In this document: piece after piece, positions 14,802 through 20,855 of the stretch
How the letters are laid out: every line of letters begins with the position of its first letter
Position numbering within the stretch: position 1 is the first letter of the stretch
NCBI GenBank assembly: GCA_023393755.1
Contig: JAEXCA010000144.1
Location: 1 to 20,855, forward strand
Reading direction: 5' to 3'
Source of the DNA: Actinomycetes bacterium
Lineage (GTDB): Bacteria; Actinomycetota; Actinomycetes; Propionibacteriales; Propionibacteriaceae
Length of the DNA: 20,855 nucleotides
Notes under the pieces: generated by a model
What the model was told of the DNA's origin: nothing
Database searches by the model: none
What the model saw: only the letters and a program-made list of their open reading frames with translations
Position numbers and translations under genes: made by a program

Positions 14802-14959
14802 CCACCCCCTGCCAACTTCCTCGGCTCGTCGGCCGGCGTGAGGTGAACAAATCCACCTCCAGATGCGGTCAGCGAGCCGGAATTGAGGCCAAATCGGCAA
14901 TCTGCAGGTCGATTTGTCCGGTGGGCCCGGCCAGACCCCTCGGGAAGGCCGCCCGGTGA
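14798..14959 (+). CDS. Small open frame spanning a palindromic repeat (doubtful gene)
   Basis: A 53-codon frame starts in an ATGA overlap with the preceding stop and ends in a GTGA overlap with the GTG of the VWA gene, so it could couple translation across the gap. Its predicted product is basic with several Cys and has no recognisable domain. Almost half of it is made by the imperfect palindrome at 14847-14917. It has no good ribosome site. It is more likely a remnant produced by insertion of the repeat than a functional protein. Confidence 0.2.
   Translation: MTTPCQLPRLVGRREVNKSTSRCGQRAGIEAKSAICRSICPVGPARPLGKAAR
14847..14917. repeat. Imperfect long inverted repeat (71 bp) between MoxR-operon genes
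   Basis: The arms 14847-14864 and 14900-14917 pair at 16 of 18 positions, starting ACAAATC and ending GATTTGT, with a 35-base centre. The segment is visibly less GC-rich than its surroundings. It sits in the only sizeable gap (154 bases) of this operon. The structure suits a small non-autonomous palindromic element or an RNA hairpin affecting expression of the VWA gene. No second copy occurs in the window that I could see. Confidence 0.55.
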
Positions 14960-16815
14960 ACGACGAGTTGGAGTGGCGACCGGCCTGGCGTTCCGCCCAG
15001 GCGCTGTGGGGGGTTTCGCTGCACGATCCCGAACTGGTGGCCGAACCCGGGCCGCCCAGCTTCGCCTGGTTCTCCTTCCCTCCCCAGGTCACCGTCGACG
15101 TGCCGGCGCTGCATGCCGCGGACGCCGCCGCCGAGCTGGAGAGCGTCTTCGCCCACGAGATCGGCCACCACGTGCTCTCCCCCAGCACCCGGCTGGACTC
15201 GCTGAAGCTGCGCCACCAGCTGGGACGCGCCCTGTTGGCCAGCGACCGTCCGGCCTCACCCGACGTGGTCGGCCTGCTGAGCAACCTGTGGTCGGATCAG
15301 CTGATCAACCTGCGGGTCGCCGCGCTGCAACGGCGTCGCGATCCGGCGAACGAGCCCGGCATGATCCGGCTCTGGCGCCGGCTCTCGGCGGTGAAGCCGT
15401 CCGATCGGCTCAGCTGGGTGCTGCGGCGGGCCTACGAGCTCAGCTGGGCGTTGCCGCCGGGAACCCTGTGTACCGAGCTGCCGCCGGGGCTTCGAGACCC
15501 GGCGCCACGCGCCGACCTCAGCCAGCAGGTTTCCCGTTCCCCGAGGTCGCGCAGAGCGCGAGTCCCGAAGGGCCGCGAGGAAGAGCCGGTCGCCGACCAG
15601 TACGCCGAGCAGGAGCTCAAGCTGCAGCAGGCCAAGGCCGAGGTCCGGGCCGCCGAACAGGCGATCGAGACCGGCATCCCCGCCGACCCGGTGGCCGACG
15701 CCCACCTGCTGGCCCGGCTGACGTCGGTGTTCGCCGACGACCCGATCTCGGGGGCGCTCTCCTTCGGCATGCTGGCCGCCCCGTACCTGCCGCGTGCGGC
15801 CGAGTTGATTGCCCGGGCACAACTTGGCTGTGCCGGTGAGGTGGGGGCTGAGCCACCCACTCCTGGCGAGCTGGGCGCGGTGCTGGGCGATCCCCGGCTC
15901 TCCACCCCGCCGGTCCATCCGGCTGCCGGTGTCGGCCTGGGCGCCAAGCCCGACCCCGACGCCCCGCCGCTGCCCTCCGCCGGCCAGGGCTACGGCCTGG
16001 CCGAGACCCTGGCGCTGTACGACCCGTCGCTGGCGGACGCGGTGCTGGCGGCCTGGTACCGCAACCAGGCGCGCCCCTGGGTGAAGCCGCTCACCGAGCG
16101 GCGCCCGGTCGCCGACGCCCCCGAACTGCCCGGCCCGCTGGAACAGTGGGAGCTCGGGGACGATCTGGCCGACCTGGACTGGCCCGGTTCGCTCACCGCC
16201 GCGCCGGAGCTCCTGCCCGGGGTCACCACCCGCCGCCGGTCCCGGATCGACGATCCGGAGCGGCCGGCGCAGGTCAGCCTGCGGCTCGACCTGTACGTCG
16301 ACTCCTCGGGGTCGATGCCCGATCCGAAGCGGGGATCCCCGGCGGTCCTGGCCGGCGCGATCCTGGCGCTGTCGGTGCTGCGGGGCGGCGGCGCGGTGCG
16401 GGCGACCAGCTGGGCCAGCCCCGGCCAGGTCGCCGGACCGGAGCGCTTCCTGCGGGATCCGGTCGCGGTGATGGCGTCGATCGCCTTCTTCTTCGCCGGC
16501 GGCACCTCCTTCCCGCTCGACCTGCTGCGCGAGCGCTACGCCGGCCTGCCGGACGCCGGCGACACCGTCCGGCGGCATCTGGTGGTGCTCTCCGACGACG
16601 GGCTGGACTCCATGTTCGGGGTCGGCAACTCCCAGTACGCCCAGGTGGCGGCGCAGGTGCGTCCCAAGCTCACCACCGGCACCCTGGTGCTGCTCGACCG
16701 GTACCGCAAGGTCGAGCCGCTGGCGCGGGCGGCCGGCTACGAGGTCGCCTATCTGGATTCGATGGACGATGCCCCGGCGGTCTGCGCCCGGCTCGCGGAG
16801 GTGATCCATGGCTGA
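14956..16815 (+). CDS. VWA-domain protein with N-terminal HExxH motif
   Basis: The 619-residue protein has three parts. Residues about 1-180 contain AHEIGHH (His67, Glu68, His71), a zinc-metallopeptidase-like motif. Residues 210-240 are a charged helix (AEQELKLQQAKAEVRAAEQ). The C-terminal 190 residues are a von Willebrand A domain with the metal-binding motif DSSGS (449-453) and GGTS. Such VWA proteins work with MoxR ATPases. The GTG was chosen because gggaaggcc precedes it and it overlaps the upstream small frame; a TTG at 14914 would add 14 residues. Residues about 179-206 are encoded by a palindromic repeat inserted in frame. Proteolytic activity is possible but unproven. Confidence 0.82.
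   Translation: MNDELEWRPAWRSAQALWGVSLHDPELVAEPGPPSFAWFSFPPQVTVDVPALHAADAAAELESVFAHEIGHHVLSPSTRLDSLKLRHQLGRALLASDRPASPDVVGLLSNLWSDQLINLRVAALQRRRDPANEPGMIRLWRRLSAVKPSDRLSWVLRRAYELSWALPPGTLCTELPPGLRDPAPRADLSQQVSRSPRSRRARVPKGREEEPVADQYAEQELKLQQAKAEVRAAEQAIETGIPADPVADAHLLARLTSVFADDPISGALSFGMLAAPYLPRAAELIARAQLGCAGEVGAEPPTPGELGAVLGDPRLSTPPVHPAAGVGLGAKPDPDAPPLPSAGQGYGLAETLALYDPSLADAVLAAWYRNQARPWVKPLTERRPVADAPELPGPLEQWELGDDLADLDWPGSLTAAPELLPGVTTRRRSRIDDPERPAQVSLRLDLYVDSSGSMPDPKRGSPAVLAGAILALSVLRGGGAVRATSWASPGQVAGPERFLRDPVAVMASIAFFFAGGTSFPLDLLRERYAGLPDAGDTVRRHLVVLSDDGLDSMFGVGNSQYAQVAAQVRPKLTTGTLVLLDRYRKVEPLARAAGYEVAYLDSMDDAPAVCARLAEVIHG
15490..15571. repeat. Palindromic intergenic-type repeat inserted in frame in the VWA gene
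   Basis: Two hairpins lie side by side: CGGCGC/GCGCCG (15500-15514, 3-base loop) and TCGCGC/GCGCGA (15547-15561, loop AGA). The flanks read cttcgagac before the first, cctcagccagc after it, and ttccccgag and gtcccgaagg around the second. This layout matches, from memory, dispersed palindromic repeats common between genes in Propionibacteriales and related actinobacteria. Here it adds an Arg/Pro/Ser-rich stretch (about residues 179-206) between domains of the VWA protein without breaking the frame. Confidence 0.5.
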
Positions 16816-17428
16816 CACCGAGGACCTGCTCAAGCGCTGGAGCGCGATCGCACCGGTGGAGGAGGACCGCTGGCGGAGCCTGATCCCGGGGCCCGCGGTG
16901 GTGGAGCTGGGCGCCAGGCTCTCGTCCGTCCCGGCGCAGTTCCTGGACGACCGGGTCTCGCTGCGCGCGCTGGCCGGCGACGTCCTCGGCCAGCGGACGG
17001 CGCTGCAGCTCACCGCCCTCCAGTTCGCCGATCACGATCCGGTCCGGCGCGGGGTGTCGATCGGGCTGTGGCTGTTCGCCAGCGAGTCGGTGCTGGCCCC
17101 CTTCGAACCGGGCCTGGACGTCCGGCAGCCGGCGCTTCCCCTGGACGCCCTCGGGCTGCGGCTGGCGCCGATCGTCGACCCGGCGCGGTGGCTTTCGGAG
17201 GCCGATCGTCGCGAGGAGGCGGTCCGCACCTTCCTGTTCTGGAACGGGCAGCTGCCCCGCGGCGAGACCCCGCAGGCGGCGCGGGCGGCGCTGGCCGCCC
17301 GGGACTCGCTGCGGTTCAACCAGGCGCTGGCCGCCAGTTTCGCCGAGCACCGCCACCGGGACGAACTGCGCCGCCGGCTGGAGGACGCCCGGGCGCGCGA
17401 GGCCGCGGCGAGGTACTCCCGTGAGTGA
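16808..17428 (+). CDS. Hypothetical protein of the MoxR/VWA operon (206 aa)
   Basis: I do not recognise a family. The gene overlaps the VWA gene by 8 bases and the next gene by 8 bases, so it is clearly part of the operon. The protein is soluble and mostly helical, with a charged Arg/Glu-rich C-terminal helix (about 175-206) that could form a coiled coil. It has no signal peptide, membrane segment or obvious catalytic motif. A structural partner of the MoxR-VWA complex is a reasonable guess. Confidence 0.8.
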   Translation: MADTEDLLKRWSAIAPVEEDRWRSLIPGPAVVELGARLSSVPAQFLDDRVSLRALAGDVLGQRTALQLTALQFADHDPVRRGVSIGLWLFASESVLAPFEPGLDVRQPALPLDALGLRLAPIVDPARWLSEADRREEAVRTFLFWNGQLPRGETPQAARAALAARDSLRFNQALAASFAEHRHRDELRRRLEDARAREAAARYSRE

Positions 17429-18788
17429 CGATCCGCTGGCCATCGCCGAGTACTCCCTCGGCCGCTACGCGGTGCTCAGCGACGCCGAACGCTGGCCCAC
17501 CCTGACGCCGGAAGGCGCGGCCCGGCTGGCCGCGGTCCGGAGCCATCCCGCAGCGCCCCGCTGGACCCACGCCACCGGCGACCGGCTGACCGCCGAACAG
17601 CTCGAACGCACCCGCCGTCCGCTACCCACCGAGGGCTGGCTGGAGGAGCACCTGGCCGTTGCCCGGAAACTGCCCGCCTACCGCCGGCTCACCGGGCTGC
17701 ACAGCCTGGCCGACTTCCCTGTCATCAGCCGTGCCGACCTGGCGGCGGACGTGGCCGCGTACGTCCCGCTGGACGCCGACTTCAGCCGACTGGTCCACGG
17801 CTCCAGTTCGGGTTCAACCGGGGCCGCGCTGATGATCCCGGACGACATCGAGGAGGTGGCCCGCTCCTTCCACCTGCTGGTCGACCTGGTCCGGGCCGAG
17901 GGCATCGACTGGCTGCCCGATCCCGCGCGGATGGCGCTGGTCAACCTGGTGCTGCAGCACCAGGCCTTCACCTACGTCTCGGTGATCAGCGGCTTCGAGC
18001 AGGCCACCATGGCCCGGATCAACCTGGCGACAGCCGAGTGGCCCTACCCAGCAGCCCGTTCCGACTTCCTGGCTGCGCAGAACCCGCAGGTGATCACCGG
18101 GGATCCCTCCACCCTGGCCGAACTGCTCGCACCCGACCTGGTGGGGGTGGTGCGTCCGCTGGCGCTGTTCTCCGGCGCGGAAGCGCTGTCGGCCCCGCTG
18201 CGGGCCCGGCTGGTAGCGGCCTTCGGCTGCCCGGTGTTCGACCTCTACGGGCTGCACGAGACCCGGCCGATCGCGGTCCGCACCGACGACGGGCCGTTCC
18301 GCATCCTGCCCCGGCGGCTGGTGGTCGAGATCCTGGACGATCGCGGCGACCCGGTGCCGGGCGGAGAGCTGGGCGAGATCGTGGTCACCGCCGGCGAGAA
18401 CCCGCTGCTGCCGCTGGTCCGCTACCGCACCGGCGACCACGCCCGCCTGGTCGAACTCGACGGATTCCCCGCCCTCGCCGACCTGGAGGGACGCGCCCAC
18501 GTCCGGTTCCGTGCGGCGGACGGCTCGCTGGTCTCCAGCATCGACCTCACCCAGCAGCTCCAGGCCGCCGGCGCGCTGGGCTGGACCGTCCACCAGGCGG
18601 CGGACGGACGGATCACCGCCACGGTCGTCCAGGGTGATCGGCAACAGATCGGCCGGGCGCTCACCACCCTGCTCGGCGATCAGGTGACGCTCCGGGTGGC
18701 TGCTTCGCTGAGCGAGCTGGGCCCGGGCAAACCCCGCCGCTACCAATCTGTTCCTGAGGCTGTGGACCGCGCCGTCGACGAGGCCTGA
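17421..18788 (+). CDS. PaaK-like adenylate-forming protein
   Basis: The 455-residue protein resembles the phenylacetate-CoA ligase/coenzyme F390 synthetase (PaaK/CapK) branch of AMP-forming enzymes. Visible motifs are the P-loop-like HGSSSGSTGAAL (about 131-142), DLYGLHETRPIA in the place of the YG.TE motif, and LVRYRTGDHARL near the end of the large domain, followed by a small C-terminal domain. It would activate a carboxylate as adenylate, perhaps then as a thioester; the substrate is unknown. The GTG overlaps the previous gene by 8 bases, placing it last in the MoxR/VWA operon. An adenylating enzyme with MoxR and VWA is an uncommon association. Confidence 0.78.
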   Translation: MSDDPLAIAEYSLGRYAVLSDAERWPTLTPEGAARLAAVRSHPAAPRWTHATGDRLTAEQLERTRRPLPTEGWLEEHLAVARKLPAYRRLTGLHSLADFPVISRADLAADVAAYVPLDADFSRLVHGSSSGSTGAALMIPDDIEEVARSFHLLVDLVRAEGIDWLPDPARMALVNLVLQHQAFTYVSVISGFEQATMARINLATAEWPYPAARSDFLAAQNPQVITGDPSTLAELLAPDLVGVVRPLALFSGAEALSAPLRARLVAAFGCPVFDLYGLHETRPIAVRTDDGPFRILPRRLVVEILDDRGDPVPGGELGEIVVTAGENPLLPLVRYRTGDHARLVELDGFPALADLEGRAHVRFRAADGSLVSSIDLTQQLQAAGALGWTVHQAADGRITATVVQGDRQQIGRALTTLLGDQVTLRVAASLSELGPGKPRRYQSVPEAVDRAVDEA

Positions 18789-18817
18789 CCCCGGCCGGCC
18801 CCGAGGGTCTCGCGCAG

Positions 18818-18855
18818 CCGCCACAATTGGCGGAACCCCGTCCTCGTGAGAGAAT
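18818..18855 (+). promoter_or_regulatory. Promoter of the MFS gene with overlapping palindrome
   Basis: A -35 TTGGCG (18827-18832) and a -10 GAGAAT (18850-18855) are 17 bases apart, and the ATG follows six bases after the -10, implying a leaderless mRNA. A palindrome CCGCCA-CAAT-TGGCGG (18818-18833) covers the -35, a good position for a repressor site, although it could also act as a weak terminator of the preceding operon. Confidence 0.5.
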
Positions 18856-18861
18856 GGGTCA

Positions 18862-20100
18862 ATGCGTCCGTACCTTGAAATCCTCAGAATTCCGGGCGCC
18901 CTGAAGTTCTCCTCAGCCGGCCTCCTGGCCCGTTCCGGCGGCGCCATGATGGGTATCGGCCTGGTGTTGATGGTCTCCGGCCTCTACGGCAGCTACGAGC
19001 TGGCCGGGGCCCTGGCCGCCGCCAACGGATTCGCGTGGGCGCTCGGTACCGCCGTGCTCTCCAACCTGGTCGATCGGTTCGGGCAGCGCCGGGTGATGCT
19101 GCCGGCGGTGGTGCTGAGCAGCGCCAGCCTGAGCGCCCTGGTGGTGCTGGCCATGATCCAGGCGCCGGTCTGGACGCTGTTCGTGGCCGCGATGCTGAGC
19201 GGTGCCACCGGCGGCGCCCCGGGCGCGCTGGTCCGGGCCCGCTGGAACCACATCACCACCGACCCCGGCCAGCTCCACACCGCCTTCGCGCTGGAGTCGA
19301 CCCTCGACGAGGTGACCTTCGTGGTGGGCCCGGTGCTGGCCACCGCGCTGGCCACCCTCGTCCATCCGGCCGCCGGTCTGGTGCTGCCGGTGATCCTCTC
19401 GCTGGCCGGCGCCCTGGTGTTCTACTCCCAGCGGGACACCGAGCCGCCGATCCTGCCGCGGCAGGCGCTGACCGGCGCCCGTCCGCCGCTGCGGGAGCGG
19501 CTGGTCATCCTCTTCCCCGGGATCGGTGCGGTGGTCGCGGTGAACCTGTTGATCGGCGCGATGTTCGGCAGCATCGACATCTCCGTGGTGGCCGCGGCCA
19601 CCGCGATGGACGCCCGGGGCGCCTCGGGCATCATCCTGGCGGTGTTCTCGGTCGGCTCGGCGCTGGCGGGCTTCTACTACGGCGCCCGGTTCTGGCGCTC
19701 ACCGCTGGCCGCCCGGTTCGTGGTGGGCGTGGTGGCGATGCTGATCACCACCCTCGGGCTGCTGGCGGCCAACTCGGTGGTGCTGCTGGGTGCGATCGGG
19801 CTGGCGGTCGGCGTCACCATCGCCCCCACCCTGATCAACGGCAACACCCTGATCAAGCGGCTTGCGCCCGCCTCCCGGCTGACCGAGAGCCTCTCCTGGA
19901 TGAGCACCGGCATCGGCATCGGCGCCTCGCTGGGCTCCAGCGTGGCGGGCAAGGCGATCGACACCGCGGGCTACCACGCCGGCTTCTGGGTCGTGGTGAT
20001 CGCCGCCGCCAGCGCCTCGGCGATCGCCGCCGGCTCCTACCTCACGTTGCGCCGGCTCACCAGCTCCACCGAGCCGGAGGTGGTGCCGGCGCCCGCGTAG
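18862..20100 (+). CDS. Major facilitator superfamily transporter
   Basis: The 412-residue protein has about twelve membrane segments in two halves with a central cytoplasmic loop near residues 195-215 (SQRDTEPPILPRQ...). The loop between segments 2 and 3 reads LVDRFGQRRVM, the MFS motif A. It resembles drug-efflux or sugar-efflux MFS members, but the substrate cannot be read. Its ATG has no ribosome site and is preceded at six bases by a -10-like element, so the transcript is probably leaderless. It is separated from the MoxR operon by 73 bases and seems to be an independent unit. Confidence 0.88.
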   Translation: MRPYLEILRIPGALKFSSAGLLARSGGAMMGIGLVLMVSGLYGSYELAGALAAANGFAWALGTAVLSNLVDRFGQRRVMLPAVVLSSASLSALVVLAMIQAPVWTLFVAAMLSGATGGAPGALVRARWNHITTDPGQLHTAFALESTLDEVTFVVGPVLATALATLVHPAAGLVLPVILSLAGALVFYSQRDTEPPILPRQALTGARPPLRERLVILFPGIGAVVAVNLLIGAMFGSIDISVVAAATAMDARGASGIILAVFSVGSALAGFYYGARFWRSPLAARFVVGVVAMLITTLGLLAANSVVLLGAIGLAVGVTIAPTLINGNTLIKRLAPASRLTESLSWMSTGIGIGASLGSSVAGKAIDTAGYHAGFWVVVIAAASASAIAAGSYLTLRRLTSSTEPEVVPAPA

Positions 20101-20151
20101 CCCGCGGTGAAAGATCGGGCCGCCGGCCGGACATGGTAGGAGGTGAGCACC

Positions 20152-20676
20152 GTGCCAGAGACCGAGCCGCGGTTCGCCGCCCTCGTCCGCGAGATCGTCG
20201 AACCGATCCGGCGCTACCTCGCCCGGCGGACCGATCCGGACACCGCCGAGGACGTGCTGGCCGAGACCCTGCTGGTGTGCTGGCGCCGGCTGGACGAGAT
20301 CCCCGCCGATCCACTGCCGTGGGCCTACGTGGTGGCGCGGCACTGCCTGGCCAATGCCGAACGGTCCCGGCGGCGTCGCGAGCGGCTGGTCCTCCGGCTG
20401 GCCGCCGTCGCCCCACGGCCCGTGTTCACCGAGGACTCCGCCGATCACGGCGCCCTGCACCAGGCACTGGGCCGGTTGCGCCCGGCGGACGCCGAGGTGC
20501 TGCGGCTGTGGGCCTGGGAGGAACTGGGCGTCGGCGACATCGCGACAGTACTGGAGATCAGCGAGAACGCCGCCTCGATCCGGCTCCACCGGGCGAAACG
20601 CAGATTGCGCGACCTGCTCGGAAAGCCGGGACGCGCCAACGGACATATCCAGGGTGAAAGGAGGCAGGACCGATGA
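20152..20676 (+). CDS. ECF-type RNA polymerase sigma factor
   Basis: The 174-residue protein has region 2 (about 18-75, with DPDTAEDVLAETLLVCWRRLDEIP and PWAYVVARHCLANAERSRRR) and region 4 (about 108-160, with LRPADAEVLRLWAWEELGVGDIATVL and a helix-turn-helix ENAASIRLHRAKRRLRDLL). This two-region form is typical of ECF sigma factors that direct RNA polymerase to a small regulon. The GTG at 20152 was chosen because AGGAGG (20138-20143) lies eight bases before it; the GTG at 20143 overlaps that ribosome site itself. The next gene overlaps by 4 bases (ATGA), the usual arrangement of sigma factor and anti-sigma factor. Confidence 0.88.
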   Translation: MPETEPRFAALVREIVEPIRRYLARRTDPDTAEDVLAETLLVCWRRLDEIPADPLPWAYVVARHCLANAERSRRRRERLVLRLAAVAPRPVFTEDSADHGALHQALGRLRPADAEVLRLWAWEELGVGDIATVLEISENAASIRLHRAKRRLRDLLGKPGRANGHIQGERRQDR

Positions 20677-20855
20677 CGCACCCCAACCAGCCGGACGATC
20701 AGCTCCGCGCCCTGTTGCGGGATGCCGACCCCGCGTCCGGCCTCGCCCCACTCGAGCCAGATCGGATCACGCGCATGGTGAACCTCACCACCTCCCAGTC
20801 CACGCCCCGCTCCTCCCGGCCGGCGACGGCCAGGCCGCTGTTCCTGGGCCTGGCC
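20673..20855 (+). CDS. Start of a probable anti-sigma or membrane-anchored protein (partial)
   Basis: Only the first 61 residues are inside the window. They form a hydrophilic, likely cytoplasmic N terminus (DDQLRALLRDADPAS...) followed by a basic Pro/Ser/Thr-rich stretch and the start of a hydrophobic segment (RPLFLGLA). This layout is usual in proteins co-encoded with actinobacterial ECF sigma factors. The ATG overlaps the sigma gene stop and has aaaggagg (20657-20664) upstream. The anti-sigma role is inferred from position; no zinc-binding anti-sigma motif is seen in this part. Confidence 0.65.
   Translation, partial: MTHPNQPDDQLRALLRDADPASGLAPLEPDRITRMVNLTTSQSTPRSSRPATARPLFLGLA

Noticed and set aside
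20143..20151. GTG at 20143 as start of the sigma factor
   Set aside because: It overlaps the AGGAGG that would have to serve as the ribosome site for the GTG at 20152.

Overview
The window is high-GC DNA with tightly packed, overlapping genes and many GTG starts. This fits an actinobacterium. A palindromic repeat of a type I associate with Propionibacteriales and related genomes points the same way, but the genus cannot be fixed from this sequence. No rRNA, tRNA, CRISPR array, transposase or integrase was seen.

Region 1 (about 1-8690) is a compact streptolysin S (SLS)-like gene cluster for an azole-modified peptide (TOMM). Its order is ABC ATPase, ABC permease, a 38-residue precursor, YcaO cyclodehydratase, a small membrane protein, an E1-like partner (SagC type), a degenerate SagB-like protein, a SagB-type azoline dehydrogenase, a CPBP membrane protease (SagE type) and an amidohydrolase-like protein without recognisable metal ligands. 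The precursor was missing from the longer ORF calls. It has a SagA-like VAPGG cleavage motif followed by a 15-residue core, WCCCCCCWCNFSVYF. The likely logic is: the E1-like protein binds the leader, YcaO cyclises Cys/Ser, SagB oxidises to azoles, the CPBP protease cuts after the leader, and the ABC pair exports the product.

Region 2 (about 8680-10850) looks like the control module. A 49-residue secreted peptide with two cysteines sits just upstream of a NarL-family sensor kinase. The response regulator lies convergently on the other strand. A bipartite DNA element (12 identical bases, 19 variable bases, TTGACTG) occurs with identical spacing upstream of both the ABC/TOMM operon and the peptide gene. 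The working model is a peptide-sensing circuit controlling the toxin operon.

Region 3 (10917-12552) is a two-gene NAD salvage unit: a PnuC-like nicotinamide riboside transporter and a NadR-like bifunctional enzyme whose kinase P-loop lacks the lysine.

Region 4 (12577-18788) is a MoxR/VWA operon: MoxR AAA+ ATPase, an unknown protein, a protein with an HEIGHH motif and a C-terminal VWA domain, another unknown protein, and a PaaK-like adenylate-forming protein. It carries two palindromic repeat insertions, one between genes and one in frame inside the VWA gene.

Region 5 (18862-20855) holds an MFS transporter with an apparently leaderless promoter, an ECF-type sigma factor, and the start of a probable anti-sigma or membrane protein cut by the window edge.
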